From Marinosulfonomonas sp. (GTDB lineage Bacteria; Pseudomonadota; Alphaproteobacteria; Rhodobacterales; Rhodobacteraceae): a DNA stretch of 6,300 bases. The notes under the pieces were generated by a model. It had not been told where the DNA came from. It did no database searches and was given only the letters and a program-made list of their open reading frames with translations. The translations under genes and the position numbers were made by a program. The stretch lies in the NCBI GenBank assembly GCA_019090845.1, contig JAHRVD010000185.1, positions 1 through 6,300 of the forward strand. Direction: 5' to 3'. Below, piece by piece: positions 1 to 5,955 of this stretch (position 1 is its first letter; every line of letters starts with the position of its first letter).

Positions 1-696
1 ATACCGCTGGAAGAAACCTGTCTGGTTGTCATTGGGCGGGGCGCATCTGATCCGGACGCCAATGGAAATGTGTCCAAGATTGCGCGCATTTTGTGGGAAG
101 GCATGGGGTTTGGCTGGTGTGAAGTTGGCTATTCCGGCGTGACTTTTCCGCTTGTTGAACCTTGTTTGGAAAAAGTTACGCGCCTTGGCTACAAGCGCAT
201 TATTGTATTTCCGTATTTTCTGTTCACCGGCGTGCTGATTGACCGGATTTATGGCTTTACGGATCAAGTCGCCGCGGCGCACCCGGACCTTCAGTTCGTT
301 AAGGCCGGATACCTTAGCGACCACCCGAAAGTTCTGGAAACCTTCGCTGAACGAATATTGGAACAGGTTGGCGAATTGCCGCCCGACAACTGTGCGATGT
401 GCAAATACCGAACCTCAATTCTGGGCTTTGAGGCCGAGGTTGGCGCGGTTCAGGAAAGCCATCACCATCACGTTGAAGGACAGGGCGCGTCAGCGCCCGG
501 TTCAAACGTTGAGGATTGCGAGTTGTGCGACAGTTTTTGCACCGGGCTGTGTCGGCTAGAGGCCGAGACAGGCGATAGCCATCATCACGATCACGCCCAT
601 GATCACGGTGACGGTGTGCATCACCACCATCATGCGTCCTATCCGCATGCGGACCATCCGCTTGGCCCGGAAAGTGCGCGGAAAGCAAAAACGTGA
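1..696 (+). CDS. cbiX: CbiX-type sirohydrochlorin cobaltochelatase, C-terminal part (5' end outside the window)
   Basis: The frame is open from base 1, so the start lies upstream; 231 residues are visible before TGA at 694-696. CbiX enzymes insert Co2+ into sirohydrochlorin in the cytoplasm. The long form is two chelatase half-domains plus a metal-binding tail. The visible part begins in the second half-domain (GRGASDPDANGN near the edge, then the segment ending FPYFLFTGVLIDRI). Next comes a Cys pair in NCAMCKYR (Cys codons 391 and 400), the place where long CbiX proteins carry an Fe-S cluster motif. A run of four His follows (460-471), then CELCDSFCTGLC (517-552), then a tail with 13 His in 26 codons (580-657). 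The catalytic His pair of long CbiX is reported in the N-terminal half, which is not visible here; this half has GRG where active halves have GHG. Substrate assignment (cobalto- rather than ferrochelatase) is inferred from the tail and the cob neighbours. Confidence 0.9.
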   Translation: MPLEETCLVVIGRGASDPDANGNVSKIARILWEGMGFGWCEVGYSGVTFPLVEPCLEKVTRLGYKRIIVFPYFLFTGVLIDRIYGFTDQVAAAHPDLQFVKAGYLSDHPKVLETFAERILEQVGELPPDNCAMCKYRTSILGFEAEVGAVQESHHHHVEGQGASAPGSNVEDCELCDSFCTGLCRLEAETGDSHHHDHAHDHGDGVHHHHHASYPHADHPLGPESARKAKT

Positions 697-745
697 TGTT
701 TCTGACTGAAAATCAAGCTGGCCCTTCAGGGTGTGGGGTGCCTGC

Positions 746-1384
746 ATGCGCCCCTATCTGAAAGAGCCAAGCGCGATATATGCAGAAAGCTTTGCGACCG
801 TCCGGCGCGAGGCGCGGCTTGATCGGTTCGGGCCGGGAATGGATGCTTTGGCGATCCGGGTCATTCATGCTTGCGGGATGATAGAAGTTGCGGACCGGTT
901 GGCTTTTTCTGATGGGGCGTTTCAGGCGGGGCAGGCCGCATTGGCGGCTGGCGCGCCGGTGTTGTGCGATTGCGAAATGGTGGGTGCGGGCATTATCCGG
1001 CGGGGTCTGCCAGCGGCGAATGACGTCATTGTGACACTGAATGATGCGCAGGTCCCCGACCTTGCAAAGCAGAACGCCACAACCCGATCGGCCGCAGCGG
1101 TTGAACTTTGGCGCGATCAGATTGATGGCGCTGTGGTTGCTATTGGCAACGCGCCGACGGCGCTGTTTCATTTGTTGGAGCTGCTCGACAGCGGGTGGCC
1201 AAAACCGGCCGTTATCCTTGGCTTTCCTGTTGGGTTTGTCGGCGCTGCCGAAAGCAAGGCCGAGCTTGCCGACAACCCGCGCGATTGCCCCTTTGTCGCT
1301 TTGCGCGGTCGGCGCGGCGGATCGGCAATTGCTTCGGCCGCAGTGAACGCACTGGCGGCAGGCCTGCCCGAGGATCGCGGATGA
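746..1384 (+). CDS. cobH: Precorrin-8X methylmutase CobH (CbiC family)
   Basis: CobH moves the methyl group from C-11 to C-12 of precorrin-8X, giving hydrogenobyrinic acid, in the cytoplasm. The 212-residue product has the family's usual length. The motif VIHACGM (His41) corresponds to the catalytic His43 described for Pseudomonas denitrificans CobH. Other family blocks are VLCDCEMVGAGI, VAIGNAPTALFHLLELL and the Gly-rich GFPVGFVGAAESK followed by LRGRRGGSAIASAAVNALA. I chose ATG 746 because MRPYLKEPSAIYAES is where the family alignment normally starts and GGGG at 735-738 lies 7 bases upstream. An in-frame GTG at 731 would add five residues (MWGAC) with no better ribosome site. It follows cbiX by 49 bases and its stop overlaps the cobL start as ATGA, which implies coupled translation. 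The family also contains CbiC, which acts on the cobalt-containing substrate, and sequence alone does not separate the two firmly. Confidence 0.94.
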   Translation: MRPYLKEPSAIYAESFATVRREARLDRFGPGMDALAIRVIHACGMIEVADRLAFSDGAFQAGQAALAAGAPVLCDCEMVGAGIIRRGLPAANDVIVTLNDAQVPDLAKQNATTRSAAAVELWRDQIDGAVVAIGNAPTALFHLLELLDSGWPKPAVILGFPVGFVGAAESKAELADNPRDCPFVALRGRRGGSAIASAAVNALAAGLPEDRG

Positions 1385-2580
1385 CTGCGTGGCTGCACAT
1401 TGTTGGAATTGGCGAGGACGGTCTGGACGGTCTGACGCCGGCCACCCGCACGGTCGTTGAAGCCGCAGAAATCATCGTCGGTGGTGAGCGCCATCACGCA
1501 TTGTCCGATAGTCTGGGCGCCGAACGCATTGCATGGCCGTCGCCGTTTGATGCGATGATTAACACGTTGCAGGACTTTCGCGGGCGCCGGGTCGTGGTGC
1601 TGGTGACGGGTGATCCGCTTTGGTTTTCGGTCGGGGCGCGGATCGGGCGCACGATCCCGCCAAACCAGATTGTCTATCACCCGCAGCTTAGCGCGTTTCA
1701 ACTAGCCTCGGCGTTGATGGGCTGGTCGATTGCGGATGTGGAAACCTTGACCGTGCATGGGCGCCCGGTTGAGCAGATGATTGCGTTTATTCAGCCCGAC
1801 CAGCGGCTGCTAATCCTGACGACCGGGGCGGACACACCGGGGCAGATTGCGAAATTCCTGACCGAGCGCGGATTTGGCGAAAGCCGGATGACGGTTTTGG
1901 CGGCAATGGGCGGACAAAACCAAGAGCGTTTTGACGGCTTGGCCAATAGCTGGACCCACGTCGTGCCCGCGTTCAATACTTTGGCTGTCGAATGTATTGC
2001 GGCACCCGATGCGGCCCTGTTGCCACGCGTGCCGGGGTTGGAGGACGCGCTGTTTCAAAGCGACGGAACCATGACCAAGCAAGAGGTTCGCGCAGTGACC
2101 GTTGCCAAGCTGATGCCGATGCGGGGCGCATTGTTGTGGGATATTGGAACGGGTTGCGGCTCGGTTGCGGTAGAATGGATGCGCGCGGCGCGTTATGCGC
2201 GCGCCATCGGGATCGAGCCGCGGGCTGATCGCCGGGCGCTGGCTGCTGCCAATGCGTTGGCGCTTGGAACGCCCAAGCTGGAAATCCTTGATGGCGAAGC
2301 GCCAGAAGTTTTGCAGGGGCTGGACGCGCCGGATGCGATTTTTATCGGCGGTGGTTTGTCAGAAGAGGTGTTTGAGGCTGCATGGTCGGCCTTGAAACCG
2401 CTTGGCAGGCTTGTCGTAAATGCGGTGACGCTGGAAAGTGAAATGGTCATGATTGCGCTGCAAAAAATCCATGGCGGACAGCTTGTAAAGCTGGCGATCC
2501 AAAGGGCAGAACCGATCGGCAGCTATCAAGGCTGGCGACCACAAATGCCGGTCACGCAGTGGAGTCTGATAAAGCGATGA
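1381..2580 (+). CDS. cobL: Precorrin-6Y C5,15-methyltransferase (decarboxylating) CobL, CbiE-CbiT fusion
   Basis: This 399-residue bifunctional SAM-dependent enzyme methylates C-5 and C-15 of precorrin-6B and decarboxylates the C-12 acetate, giving precorrin-8X. Its length is close to that of P. denitrificans CobL. Residues 1 to about 205 form the CbiE tetrapyrrole-methylase domain: LHIVGIGEDG at the N-terminus, TGDPLWFS from residue 76, and SAFQLASALMGW. Residues from about 220 form the CbiT Rossmann methyltransferase: DGTMTKQEVR at 228-237, the SAM-binding loop DIGTGCG at 254-260, IGIEPRAD, and the FIGGGLSEEVF block. ATG 1381 is chosen because it starts exactly at the CbiE domain, overlaps the cobH stop as ATGA, and has GAGGA at 1370-1374 six bases upstream. 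In-frame codons reaching back to 1195 lie inside cobH and read as unrelated Arg-rich sequence. Both domains look intact. Confidence 0.95.
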   Translation: MTAWLHIVGIGEDGLDGLTPATRTVVEAAEIIVGGERHHALSDSLGAERIAWPSPFDAMINTLQDFRGRRVVVLVTGDPLWFSVGARIGRTIPPNQIVYHPQLSAFQLASALMGWSIADVETLTVHGRPVEQMIAFIQPDQRLLILTTGADTPGQIAKFLTERGFGESRMTVLAAMGGQNQERFDGLANSWTHVVPAFNTLAVECIAAPDAALLPRVPGLEDALFQSDGTMTKQEVRAVTVAKLMPMRGALLWDIGTGCGSVAVEWMRAARYARAIGIEPRADRRALAAANALALGTPKLEILDGEAPEVLQGLDAPDAIFIGGGLSEEVFEAAWSALKPLGRLVVNAVTLESEMVMIALQKIHGGQLVKLAIQRAEPIGSYQGWRPQMPVTQWSLIKR

Positions 2581-3278
2581 GCGGCATATTATTTGGTGTT
2601 GGACTGGGCCCTGGCGACCCGGATCTGATGACCGTGAAAGCGGCAAGATTGATCCGCGAGGCACGCGTTGTCGCCTATCCGGCCCTGCCGGGCACGCAAA
2701 GTATGGCGCGCTCAATTGCGGCTGATTTGATAGGGCCGGGCGTGAGCGAAATCGAGATGAGCATCCCGATGACGGTAGAGCGCGCGCCAGCGCAGGCCGC
2801 TTATGACGCAGCCGCCGCACAGATTTCAAAGCACCTTGAAAGCGGTGAAAACGTTGTTTGCCTTTGCGAGGGCGATCCGTTTTTCTACGGCTCGTTCATG
2901 TATCTTTACGCGCGTTTGTCCAAGGATTTTTCGGTCGAGGTCGTCCCCGGTGTCACATCGGTAACTGCCTGTGCCGCATTGGCAGGGCGGCCATTGGTTG
3001 CACGAAACGAGGTGATTACAGTCATCCCCGGCCCGCTGCCAGAAGAGCAGTTGCGATCGCGAATTGCACAGGCAGATACGGTTGTGTTGATGAAGGTCGG
3101 GCGGCATCTGGCCAAGCTGCGCGGGGTCTTGCGCGATTTGAGGTTAGAGGATTGTGCGGTCTATATCGAGCGGGCTACCTTGCCTGACGAACGTCGACTG
3201 CCGCTGGCAGATGCCCCGGAAACCGCACCGTATTTTTCAATTATACTTGTGACAAAAGGGGCTGATCCGTGGCTGTAA
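2577..3278 (+). CDS. cobI: Precorrin-2 C20-methyltransferase CobI (CbiL family)
   Basis: CobI transfers a methyl group from SAM to C-20 of precorrin-2, giving precorrin-3A, the first step committed to corrins. The 233-residue product is a complete class III tetrapyrrole methylase. It shows GVGLGPGDP at residues 7-15, then AYPALPGTQSMAR, the substrate and SAM loop EGDPFFYGS at 98-106, VVPGVTSVTACAALAGRPL, and VVLMKVGRHLAKLR. ATG 2577 overlaps the cobL stop as ATGA. An in-frame GTG at 2559 would add six residues but has no visible ribosome site, whereas GGAG at 2561-2564 stands 12 bases before ATG 2577. That spacing is long, so coupling to cobL translation probably matters. The 3' end overlaps the next gene by 10 bases. 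CbiL, the cobalt-factor II version, is the alternative; the CobL and CobM neighbours favour CobI, but this is context. Confidence 0.94.
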   Translation: MSGILFGVGLGPGDPDLMTVKAARLIREARVVAYPALPGTQSMARSIAADLIGPGVSEIEMSIPMTVERAPAQAAYDAAAAQISKHLESGENVVCLCEGDPFFYGSFMYLYARLSKDFSVEVVPGVTSVTACAALAGRPLVARNEVITVIPGPLPEEQLRSRIAQADTVVLMKVGRHLAKLRGVLRDLRLEDCAVYIERATLPDERRLPLADAPETAPYFSIILVTKGADPWL

Positions 3279-5086
3279 ACCCGGTTGTAATTGTTCTTTC
3301 TCGTTCCGGCGAGGCGACGGGCCATTCTATTGCCCGGGCGCTGAATTGTGCGGTCCATGGGCGCAAGGATCGGGTCGAAAATGCGGACGCTTTTTTTGAC
3401 AATGCGTTAGAGCATATGCGCGATATGTTTGGCGCAGGTGTTCCTGTGATCGGTGTCTGCGCTGCCGGAATTCTGATCCGCGCTGTTGCTCCGCTTTTGG
3501 CGGACAAACGTTCTGAACCACCGGTCATATCGGTTTCCGATGATGGCGCCATGGTTGTGCCGCTGTTGGGCGGGCATCGTGGGGGCAACCGGCTTGCTCG
3601 GCAGATTGCCAGTGCCGCTGGCGGTCAGGCAGCGGTTACAACGGCTGGGGATGTCGCGCTTGGCGTGGCTCTGGACGAGCCGCCACAAGGCTGGCGTCTG
3701 GAAAACCCCGATGGGGCCAAAGGTGCGATGGCTGCGCTTTTGTCAGGCGCAGGGGCGCAGGTTGTGGGCGAAGCCGCGGTGGATGCGACATGGCTGGCGG
3801 ATTTGCCACAAGGGGACGGTGTTGTGATGACGGCGTCAATGAAACCTGTCGAGGCCAGGCAAACAGACGGGTTGGTATTTCGCCCCCTTAAGCTGACGCT
3901 TGGGGTTGGGTGTGCGCGCAACTGTCCGCCAGAGGAGCTTGCGGAACTTGTTTTCGGGGCGCTGGCAGAGTCCAATGTTGCGCCCGCTGCGCTGGCGGCT
4001 ATCGGTACGCTTGATCTGAAAGCTGATGAACCTGCGGTTCTTGAACTTGCTCGTCAACTTGATGTGCCATTGCGCCTGTTCACAGCCGCCGAACTGGAAG
4101 CCGAGGCGCCGCGTTTGGAAAATGCGTCGGACGTGGTTTTTGCCGAGGTCGGCTGCCACGGTGTATCCGAAGGGGCCGCACTGGCACTGGCTGGGAAGAC
4201 CGGGCAATTGCACCGCCCTAAAACCAAAACTGCCAACGCGACCTGTGCCATTGGTATTGCTTCGGATGTGATTGTTGATCTGGCTGGAACGGCGCGGGGC
4301 AAGCTTTCGGTTGTGGGGATCGGTCCGGGCCAATCAAGCTGGCGCACGCCCGAGGCCAGCCGCCTGATTGCTGATGCAGAAGAATTGGTGGGCTATGGCC
4401 TGTATATCGACCTGCTCGGGCCGTTGGCGGCAGGAAAAAAACGCACGGATTTCCCCCTTGGTGGCGAAGAGGATCGTTGCCGTTACGCGCTGGAACAGGC
4501 GGGAACGGGCAAGAACGTTGCACTGATATGTTCCGGGGACGCTGGCATTTACGCTATGGGCGCGCTGGTGTTTGAGCTGCTCGACAGGGACGCCGATGCG
4601 CATGGGGTATCGGATGCCGCGCGTCGGGCCGAAGTTGTCAGCGCACCCGGTGTTTCTGCATTGCAAGCGGCTGCCGCGCGTGCCGGCGCACCGCTTGGCC
4701 ATGATTTCTGCGCGATTTCGCTGTCGGATTTATTAACCCCCCGCGAGGATATTGAACGCCGTATTCAGGCAGCGGCAGAGGGTGATTTTGTGATTGCTTT
4801 TTACAACCCGGTGTCGCGTCGGCGGCGCACATTGCTGGCCCACGCGCGTGATGTGTTGTTGCAGCACCGGCCTGCGGACACGCCGGTCATGTTGGCCAGT
4901 TCTTTGGGGCGCCCGGAAGAATTTGTGCGCTACCGAACATTGGCACAGCTGGAAGTGGACGAAGTCGACATGCTGACGGTGGTGTTGATCGGCTCGTCGC
5001 ATTCGCGGCTGGCGCAATTGGGCGAGGGGCCAAGAATGTACACGCCACGCGGATACGGGCGCAAAATTGACGGAGATTTGTCGTGA
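3269..5086 (+). CDS. CbiG-CobJ fusion: (cobalt-)precorrin-5A hydrolase-like / precorrin-3B C17-methyltransferase
   Basis: A single 605-residue frame joins two corrin-pathway enzymes. Residues 1 to about 332 are full-length CbiG: the N-terminal domain with VCAAGILIRAVAPLL and GGHRGGNRLA (101-110), a middle region, and the CbiG-C/CobE-like domain with GVGCARN (212-218), FAEVGCHGVSEGAAL and PKTKTANATCAIGIAS. CbiG opens the delta-lactone of cobalt-precorrin-5A in the anaerobic route. From about residue 345 the protein is CobJ/CbiH: VVGIGPG (348-354), GYGLYIDLL, SGDAG (422-426), APGVSALQAAAARAGAPLG, SLSDLLTPRED and AFYNPVSRRR. CobJ methylates C-17 of precorrin-3B and contracts the ring, giving precorrin-4. 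GTG 3269 is preceded by AAGGGG (3256-3261) at 7 bases and overlaps the end of cobI by 10 bases. The linker is only about 12 residues. KEGG has a combined class for such fusions (cbiGH-cobJ, by memory), so the architecture is known. An independent internal start near GTG 4268 has no good ribosome site. Confidence 0.93.
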   Translation: MAVNPVVIVLSRSGEATGHSIARALNCAVHGRKDRVENADAFFDNALEHMRDMFGAGVPVIGVCAAGILIRAVAPLLADKRSEPPVISVSDDGAMVVPLLGGHRGGNRLARQIASAAGGQAAVTTAGDVALGVALDEPPQGWRLENPDGAKGAMAALLSGAGAQVVGEAAVDATWLADLPQGDGVVMTASMKPVEARQTDGLVFRPLKLTLGVGCARNCPPEELAELVFGALAESNVAPAALAAIGTLDLKADEPAVLELARQLDVPLRLFTAAELEAEAPRLENASDVVFAEVGCHGVSEGAALALAGKTGQLHRPKTKTANATCAIGIASDVIVDLAGTARGKLSVVGIGPGQSSWRTPEASRLIADAEELVGYGLYIDLLGPLAAGKKRTDFPLGGEEDRCRYALEQAGTGKNVALICSGDAGIYAMGALVFELLDRDADAHGVSDAARRAEVVSAPGVSALQAAAARAGAPLGHDFCAISLSDLLTPREDIERRIQAAAEGDFVIAFYNPVSRRRRTLLAHARDVLLQHRPADTPVMLASSLGRPEEFVRYRTLAQLEVDEVDMLTVVLIGSSHSRLAQLGEGPRMYTPRGYGRKIDGDLS

Positions 5087-5859
5087 CAGTTTATTTCATC
5101 GGAGCAGGGCCGGGTGATCCGGAATTGCTGACAAAAAAGGCCGAACGCTTGATCGGTGAATGCCCGGTGTGCCTGTTTGCCGGATCGCTGGTTCCGGTCG
5201 AGGTTGTGGCCTGCGCCCCCGATGGCGCACGTGTTTTAGACACCGCTGTGATGACGCTTGATCAGACGCATGCAGAAATTGTCGCCGCGCATGAAAATGG
5301 TCAGGATGTCGCCCGCGTGCATTCAGGTGACCCGTCGCTTTATGGTGCCATCGCCGAGCAAATTCGCCGACTAAAGGCGGATGGAATTGACTATCAGATT
5401 ATACCGGGCGTTCCGGCGTATGCCGCAGCGGCGGCGGCGTTGGGGCAGGAACTGACGGTGCCGGAAATTGGCCAATCGATTGTGCTGACACGGGTGTCGA
5501 TGAAGTCTACCTCGATGCCAGCGGGCGAAACCTTGGAAAACTTTGCGCGCACAGGAACCACGCTGGCTATCCATCTAGGGATTCGCAATTTGCGCGAAAT
5601 TGAGCGCCAGCTTGTGCCGTTCTACGGCGCTGATTGCCCTGTGATTGTCGCCTATCGCGTTGGCTGGCCGGATCAGCAGTTCATCCGCGGCACCTTAAGC
5701 GATATCCGGGAAAAGGTCCGTGCCGAAAAAATCACCCGCACGGCCCTGATTCTTGTCGGCCCGGTGTTGAATGAAGTGCAGGATTTTCGCGATTCGGCGC
5801 TCTATGATCCGACAATTCCGCATGTATTGCGTCCCAAAGTGGCAACAAACACCGCCTAA
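5083..5859 (+). CDS. cobM: Precorrin-4 C11-methyltransferase CobM (CbiF family)
   Basis: CobM uses SAM to methylate C-11 of precorrin-4, giving precorrin-5, in the cytoplasm. The complete 258-residue product shows the family signatures in order: YFIGAGPGDPELLT at the N-terminus, a CLFAGSLVP block, VHSGDPSLYG around residues 80-88, IIPGVPAYAAAAAALG, LTVPEIGQSIVLTR, MPAGETLENFA, AIHLGIRN and AYRVGWPDQ. GTG 5083 overlaps the stop of the CbiG-CobJ gene as GTGA, and GGAG at 5072-5075 lies 7 bases upstream, so this start is well supported. It is the last recognisable cobalamin gene in the window; the next gene is 96 bases away. CbiF, the enzyme for cobalt-precorrin-4, is the close alternative, and sequence similarity does not separate the two cleanly. 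Confidence 0.95.
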   Translation: MTVYFIGAGPGDPELLTKKAERLIGECPVCLFAGSLVPVEVVACAPDGARVLDTAVMTLDQTHAEIVAAHENGQDVARVHSGDPSLYGAIAEQIRRLKADGIDYQIIPGVPAYAAAAAALGQELTVPEIGQSIVLTRVSMKSTSMPAGETLENFARTGTTLAIHLGIRNLREIERQLVPFYGADCPVIVAYRVGWPDQQFIRGTLSDIREKVRAEKITRTALILVGPVLNEVQDFRDSALYDPTIPHVLRPKVATNTA

Positions 5860-5875
5860 ACCGCATCTTTTTCGC

Positions 5876-5887
5876 ATTGTTTACAAT
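5876..5887. repeat. Short inverted repeat ATTGT-TT-ACAAT
   Basis: The spacer after cobM contains perfect 5-base arms around a 2-base centre. The loop is too small and the stem too AT-rich for an RNA terminator. The element stands about 70 bases before the downstream start codon, where an operator for a dimeric regulator could lie. A second GTTTAC occurs 17 bases downstream (5896-5901) of the GTTTAC within this repeat (5879-5884). No regulator family is recognised, and chance occurrence in AT-rich spacer DNA is quite possible. Confidence 0.3.
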
Positions 5888-5901
5888 TGTGTCGCGTTTA
5901 C

Positions 5902-5930
5902 TTGACCTAACTGGAATTGCAGGCATTCTT
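5902..5930 (+). promoter_or_regulatory. Weak candidate sigma-70-type promoter for the downstream gene
   Basis: TTGACC at 5902-5907 matches five of six positions of the -35 consensus. About 16-17 bases further on (5924-5930) only the poor -10-like string CATTCTT is found. Alphaproteobacterial -10 boxes are often degenerate, so a promoter is possible. The downstream gene could equally be read through from the cob operon, since no strong terminator separates them. Confidence 0.22.
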
Positions 5931-5943
5931 GTTAACTGGGTCT

Positions 5944-5950
5944 GGAGGGG
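5944..5950 (+). promoter_or_regulatory. Strong Shine-Dalgarno sequence GGAGGGG deciding the start at 5956
   Basis: GGAGGGG lies five bases before ATG 5956 and is the best ribosome binding site in the window. It rules in this ATG over an in-frame TTG at 5917, which lacks such a site and would place the Shine-Dalgarno sequence inside the coding region. Confidence 0.8.
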
Positions 5951-5955
5951 AACAA

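Noticed and set aside
577..657. CAT/CAC repeats as a DNA tandem repeat
   Set aside because: The codons vary between CAT and CAC and are mixed with Asp and Gly codons in frame. They are explained by selection for a His-rich protein tail.
731..745. Upstream GTG start for cobH adding MWGAC
   Set aside because: The family N-terminus begins at MRPYLK, and GGGG at 735-738 is correctly placed for ATG 746 but would lie inside the coding region if GTG 731 were used.
1195..1380. N-terminal extension of cobL inside cobH
   Set aside because: The extension is Arg-rich read-through of the cobH sequence in another frame. The CbiE domain starts right at ATG 1381, which has GAGGA six bases upstream.
2559..2576. 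GTG start giving cobI six extra residues
   Set aside because: There is no ribosome site before it, and ATG 2577 forms the same ATGA overlap seen elsewhere in the operon.
4260..4310. CbiG-CobJ fusion as a frameshift or assembly artefact
   Set aside because: The frame is continuous with intact motifs on both sides and the same architecture is known in other genomes.
3836..4333. Long minus-strand open frame (165 residues) opposite the CbiG region
   Set aside because: It is opposite a clearly coding gene, has Arg/Pro/Gln-rich low-information composition and no recognisable motif. Other minus-strand frames at 713-1171, 1168-1701 and 2359-2829 were rejected for the same reasons.
5917..5955. TTG start for the last gene
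   Set aside because: GGAGGGG at 5944-5950 sits just before ATG 5956, and the 13 extra residues look like translated leader sequence.
5860..5955. Cobalamin riboswitch or intrinsic terminator after cobM
   Set aside because: No B12-box-like sequence and no GC-rich stem followed by a T run was found. The only inverted repeat is AT-rich with a two-base centre.
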